In this document: positions 60,558 through 64,000 of the stretch, piece by piece
Layout of the letters: every line of letters begins with the position of its first letter
How positions within the stretch are numbered: position 1 is the first letter of the stretch
Source of the DNA: Ectothiorhodospiraceae bacterium WFHF3C12
GTDB lineage: Bacteria > Pseudomonadota > Gammaproteobacteria > Nitrococcales > Nitrococcaceae
Direction of reading: 5' to 3'
Length of the DNA stretch: 64,000 nt
Assembly: GCA_013519935.1 (NCBI GenBank)
Contig: JACDUA010000006.1
Coordinates: 31,097 to 95,096, forward strand
Position numbers and translations under genes: made by a program
The notes under the pieces: model-generated
Told to the model about the DNA's origin: nothing
What the model saw: only the letters and a program-made list of their open reading frames with translations
Database searches by the model: none

Positions 60558-62271
60558 GTATCGCGAACGCGAAGGCGTTGCCCTGCCGCGATGGCGGCCG
60601 GCGGCGGTGCTGGCCGCCTTCGCGGTTATAGCGGGGGTGTGCGCCTATCGCGCCGTGGATCTGCAGGTCACTCACCGGCCATTTCTGGAAGGCCAGGGCT
60701 CGGCCCGGCATCTGCGCGTCGTGGATATCCCGGCCCATCGCGGCCGCATTTCCGACCGCAACGGCGAGCCGTTGGCGATCAGCGCGCCGGTGGACTCGGT
60801 ATGGGCCGATCCCGGCGAGCTGCTGACCGCGCCGGAACGCATACCGGAGCTGGCGCGGATGCTGGAGCTGGATCAACGCGAGCTGCGTCGCTACCTGGGG
60901 GAGCGAAGCGGGCGATCGTTTGTCTATATAAAGCGGCACGTCAATCCCGACCTCGCGCAGATGGTGGCTGCGCGCGGATTTCCCGGCGTCGCGCTGCGAC
61001 GCGAATACCGGCGCTTCTACCCCGCCGGCGAGGTCGCGGCGCACGTGCTGGGATTCACCGATATCGACGACAGGGGGCTTGAAGGCATCGAGCTCGCATT
61101 CAATGACTGGCTCAGCGGCGAGCCGGGTGCCAAGCGCGTGGTCAAGGACCGCCTCGGACGCGTTATCGAGGACGTGGAACAGATCCGGCAACCGCGGCCG
61201 GGCAGGAATCTGACGCTGAGCCTGGACCGGCGCCTGCAGTACCTGGCCTACCGGGAGCTCAAAGCGGCCGTCAAGAGGCACGACGCCCGTGCCGGATCGG
61301 TGGTGATGCTGGACGTGCGGACCGGCGAGGTGCTCGCGATGGTGAATCAGCCGGCCTATAACCCGAATGACCGTGCCAACCTGCGTGCCGGACGTTTTCG
61401 CAATCGCGCGGTGACGGACGTGTTCGAGCCGGGTTCCACCATCAAGCCGTTCACCCTGGCGGCCGCCATGGATCATGGCCGGTTCGGCCCGAAGACGGTG
61501 ATCGATACCGGGCCGGGCGTGATGCGGGTGGGCGGCAACACCATCAAGGACGCCTCCAACTACGGCCGCATCGACATGGCCACGGTGCTGCGCAAATCGA
61601 GCAACGTGGGCGCTGCCAAGATCGCCCTGCAGCTCGACCGCGGCGCCCTCTGGGGGCAGCTGGCCGCGGTGGGTTTCGGTTCGCCGTCGGGCACGGGTTT
61701 TCCCGGTGAATCCGGCGGCAGCCTGCCCGGCAAGCCGCCGAGCCGATCGATAGAACGGGCCACGCTGGCCTTCGGCTACGGCATAGCGGCGACGCCGCTG
61801 CAACTGGCCAGTGCCTACGCGGCCATTGCCAACGACGGCCGGCGGGTGCCGGTGACATTCCTGCGGGAAGACGAGCCGGCGGCCGGCGAGCAGGTCATCA
61901 GCGCGGAGGCGGCGCGCGCGGTCCGACGCATGATGGAAGCGGTGGTTTCGGAACAGGGCACCGCACCCGCGGCGCGGGTAAACGGCTATCGCGTTGCGGG
62001 CAAGACCGGAACGGTGCGAAAGGCCATAGCCGGCGGGTACTCCGAGGATCGCCACGCGGCGCTGTTCGCGGGCATGGCCCCCGCCTCCGATCCCCGGCTG
62101 GTGACCGTGGTGGTCGTGGATGAGCCCGGCAAGGAAGCGTATTACGGCGGTCAGGTTGCCGCGCCGGTCTTCGGCAACATCATGGACGGGGCACTGCGCC
62201 TGTTGAACGTGCCGCCGGACGACGTCGTCCCCGAGGACGCCATGCTGGCCCACAGCGGAGGCGGCCGGTGA
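60547..62271 (+). CDS. ftsI: Peptidoglycan D,D-transpeptidase FtsI (PBP3)
   Basis: Penicillin-binding motifs STIK, SSN, KTGT. Confidence 0.96.
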   Translation: MNARYREREGVALPRWRPAAVLAAFAVIAGVCAYRAVDLQVTHRPFLEGQGSARHLRVVDIPAHRGRISDRNGEPLAISAPVDSVWADPGELLTAPERIPELARMLELDQRELRRYLGERSGRSFVYIKRHVNPDLAQMVAARGFPGVALRREYRRFYPAGEVAAHVLGFTDIDDRGLEGIELAFNDWLSGEPGAKRVVKDRLGRVIEDVEQIRQPRPGRNLTLSLDRRLQYLAYRELKAAVKRHDARAGSVVMLDVRTGEVLAMVNQPAYNPNDRANLRAGRFRNRAVTDVFEPGSTIKPFTLAAAMDHGRFGPKTVIDTGPGVMRVGGNTIKDASNYGRIDMATVLRKSSNVGAAKIALQLDRGALWGQLAAVGFGSPSGTGFPGESGGSLPGKPPSRSIERATLAFGYGIAATPLQLASAYAAIANDGRRVPVTFLREDEPAAGEQVISAEAARAVRRMMEAVVSEQGTAPAARVNGYRVAGKTGTVRKAIAGGYSEDRHAALFAGMAPASDPRLVTVVVVDEPGKEAYYGGQVAAPVFGNIMDGALRLLNVPPDDVVPEDAMLAHSGGGR

Positions 62272-63788
62272 TGGCGCCGGCCGTCAACGATCGCGCCGTC
62301 TGGACGCTGGGCGCGTTGCTGCGGCCCTGGCTGGACGAGTGCGCCGGCGCGGACACCGAAGTCGCTGACGTGGTAGCCGACAGCCGGACGGTGAGCGCCG
62401 GCAGCGTCTTCCTGGCCGTGGCTGGCGGTCGTCACCACGGCCTGGACTTCGCCGGCAGGGCCGTCGAGGCCGGCGCGTCCGCCATACTCTGGGATGAGGC
62501 GCCGGAACCGCTCACCCGGAAGGCAGATGAGGCGTGTGCCCGGTCGGGGATTGCCTGCCTGCACGTGCCCGGACTGCGAAGCCTCGCCGGTGAGATTGCC
62601 GGGCGTTTTCACGGCGAGCCGTCGCGGGGCTTGCCGGTGGTCGGCGTGACCGGCACCGACGGGAAGACCTCGGTGAGCCAGTTCCTGGCCCAGGCGCTCA
62701 CCGCGGGCGGCACGGCCTGTGGCGTGGTCGGCACCCTCGGCCACGGTATCGCCGGTCGGCTCAAGGCGGGCACGCATACCACGCCCGATGCGGCCGAGCT
62801 CCAGCGGCAGCTGGCCGAGCTGCGCGCCGCCGGGGCGGGTGCCATCGCCATGGAGGTTTCCTCGCATGCCCTCGATCAGTACCGGGTCGGCGGCGTGCGA
62901 TTCGACTGCGCCGTGCTGACCAACCTCAGCCGGGACCATCTGGACTACCACGGCACCGACGCCGCGTATGCCGATGCGAAGGCGCGGTTGTTTCACGTTG
63001 CGGGGCTCGGGACGGCCGTGCTCAACGCCGACGATGACTTCGGGCGGCGTCTCGAACAGGAAATCCCCGCCACGGTGCGGCGCCTGCGATACAGCCTGGA
63101 CCCGGCGTCCAGTGCCGAGCTGGTCGCCGAGGCGATCGCCCAGCGCCCCGGTGGACTGGGCATCCGGGCCCGGATCATGGGTGAGGCGCTTCGCCTCGAG
63201 GTGCCGCTGCTGGGGCGTTTCAACGTCGCCAATATTCTGGCCACGGCCGGGGCACTTCTCGCGCTGGGCCGCTCCGTGTCCGAGCTGCCGGGGCTGCTCG
63301 GCGATCTGGCGGCGGTGCCGGGGCGCATGGAACGTTTCAGCGCGCCTGGCCGCGCCGACGTCATCGTCGACTATGCGCATACGCCGGCCGCCCTGGAAGC
63401 GGCGCTGGCGGCCGTGCGCGCCCATTATCCGGGCTCGATCTGGTGCGTCTTCGGCTGCGGCGGTGATCGCGACCGCGGCAAGCGCCCCCTGATGGGCGCA
63501 GCCGCGGCGCGGGGCGCCGACCACGTGATCATCACCGATGACAACCCGCGCACGGAGGATCCGGACGCCATTGTCGAGGAGATACGCGCGGGGGCGCTTG
63601 CCTCGGCTTCGGTCGGCGTCGAACGGGATCGTCCCGCGGCCATCGCCGCCGCGCTGGCCGCGGCGGCGCCGGGGGACGCCGTGCTGGTCGCCGGCAAGGG
63701 GCACGAGGATTATCAGGTCGTCGGCCGGGACCGGGCGTACTACAGCGACCGGGAGACGGTGCGGGCGCTGATGGAAGGTGGGCACTGA
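62271..63788 (+). CDS. murE: UDP-MurNAc-tripeptide synthetase MurE
   Basis: GVTGTDGKTSVSQFLAQAL, YHGTDAAYADAKARLF, DNPRTEDP. Confidence 0.96.
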   Translation: MAPAVNDRAVWTLGALLRPWLDECAGADTEVADVVADSRTVSAGSVFLAVAGGRHHGLDFAGRAVEAGASAILWDEAPEPLTRKADEACARSGIACLHVPGLRSLAGEIAGRFHGEPSRGLPVVGVTGTDGKTSVSQFLAQALTAGGTACGVVGTLGHGIAGRLKAGTHTTPDAAELQRQLAELRAAGAGAIAMEVSSHALDQYRVGGVRFDCAVLTNLSRDHLDYHGTDAAYADAKARLFHVAGLGTAVLNADDDFGRRLEQEIPATVRRLRYSLDPASSAELVAEAIAQRPGGLGIRARIMGEALRLEVPLLGRFNVANILATAGALLALGRSVSELPGLLGDLAAVPGRMERFSAPGRADVIVDYAHTPAALEAALAAVRAHYPGSIWCVFGCGGDRDRGKRPLMGAAAARGADHVIITDDNPRTEDPDAIVEEIRAGALASASVGVERDRPAAIAAALAAAAPGDAVLVAGKGHEDYQVVGRDRAYYSDRETVRALMEGGH

Positions 63789-64000
63789 TGCGGTCCCTGA
63801 CGATCCAGTCCCTGGCAGAGCACCTCGGCGGCCGCCTCCATGGCGAGGGCGCTGCGCTGTGCGACCACGCCAGCATCGACACCCGCACCCTGGAGGCTGG
63901 TGCGGTGTTCTTCGCCCTCCGGGGCCACCGCGTGGATGGTCATGACCTGCTGGACGCCGCCGCCCGCGCCGGTGCCGCGGCGGCCGTGGTCGAGCGGCCC
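63788..64000 (+). CDS. murF: UDP-MurNAc-tripeptide-D-Ala-D-Ala ligase MurF, N-terminal part (runs off window)
   Basis: MRSLTIQSLAEHLGGRLHGEGAALCDHASIDTRTLEAGAVFFALRG; downstream of murE. Confidence 0.9.
   Translation, partial: MRSLTIQSLAEHLGGRLHGEGAALCDHASIDTRTLEAGAVFFALRGHRVDGHDLLDAAARAGAAAAVVERP

Noticed and set aside
60352-63785. 633-aa and 544-aa minus-strand ORFs opposite ftsI and murE
   Set aside because: Shadow ORFs of dcw genes with no recognisable domain.

Overview
This is a 64 kb, high-GC, core-genome window from a gammaproteobacterium (lineage inferred from gene content; not placed further). Nearly all coding space is housekeeping genes in familiar blocks: miaB-phoH-ybeY-corC-lnt; manC; ybeL/leuS-lptE-holA-proA-nadD-rsfS-rlmH-maf-rng-yhdP-tldD-pmbA; mgtE, HPr, EIIA, rapZ, hprK, ptsN, hpf, rpoN, lptB-A-C, kdsC, kdsD, yrbG on the minus strand, divergent from mlaFEDCB-ibaG-murA-hisG-hisD; degS/algW-like; ybgI; petABC-sspA-sspB; macrodomain; gmhA/diaA-yraN-lpoA divergent from rsmI-rnpB-mraZ-rsmH-ftsL-ftsI-murE-murF. 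I saw no CRISPR array, prophage, toxin-antitoxin or defence locus. The unusual content is intergenic: (i) dense REP/REPIN/BIME-like palindromic repeats of at least five families, including REPIN-like inverted doublets of near-constant 69-73 nt length and tandem arrays with a 98-99 bp period; (ii) at four loci, an inverted pair of short arms, each built from a 10-bp GAT-phased repeat, whose outer ends lie within about 0-13 nt of the flanking CDS boundaries, so the element spans the whole intergenic gap. No transposase for these repeats (RAYT) is in the window. Secondary observations include ptsI and hisC not being at the positions expected from related gene orders, a divergent HprK, a structured petABC leader, and a phased MraZ-box operator. 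All calls are from reading the sequence; no searches were run.
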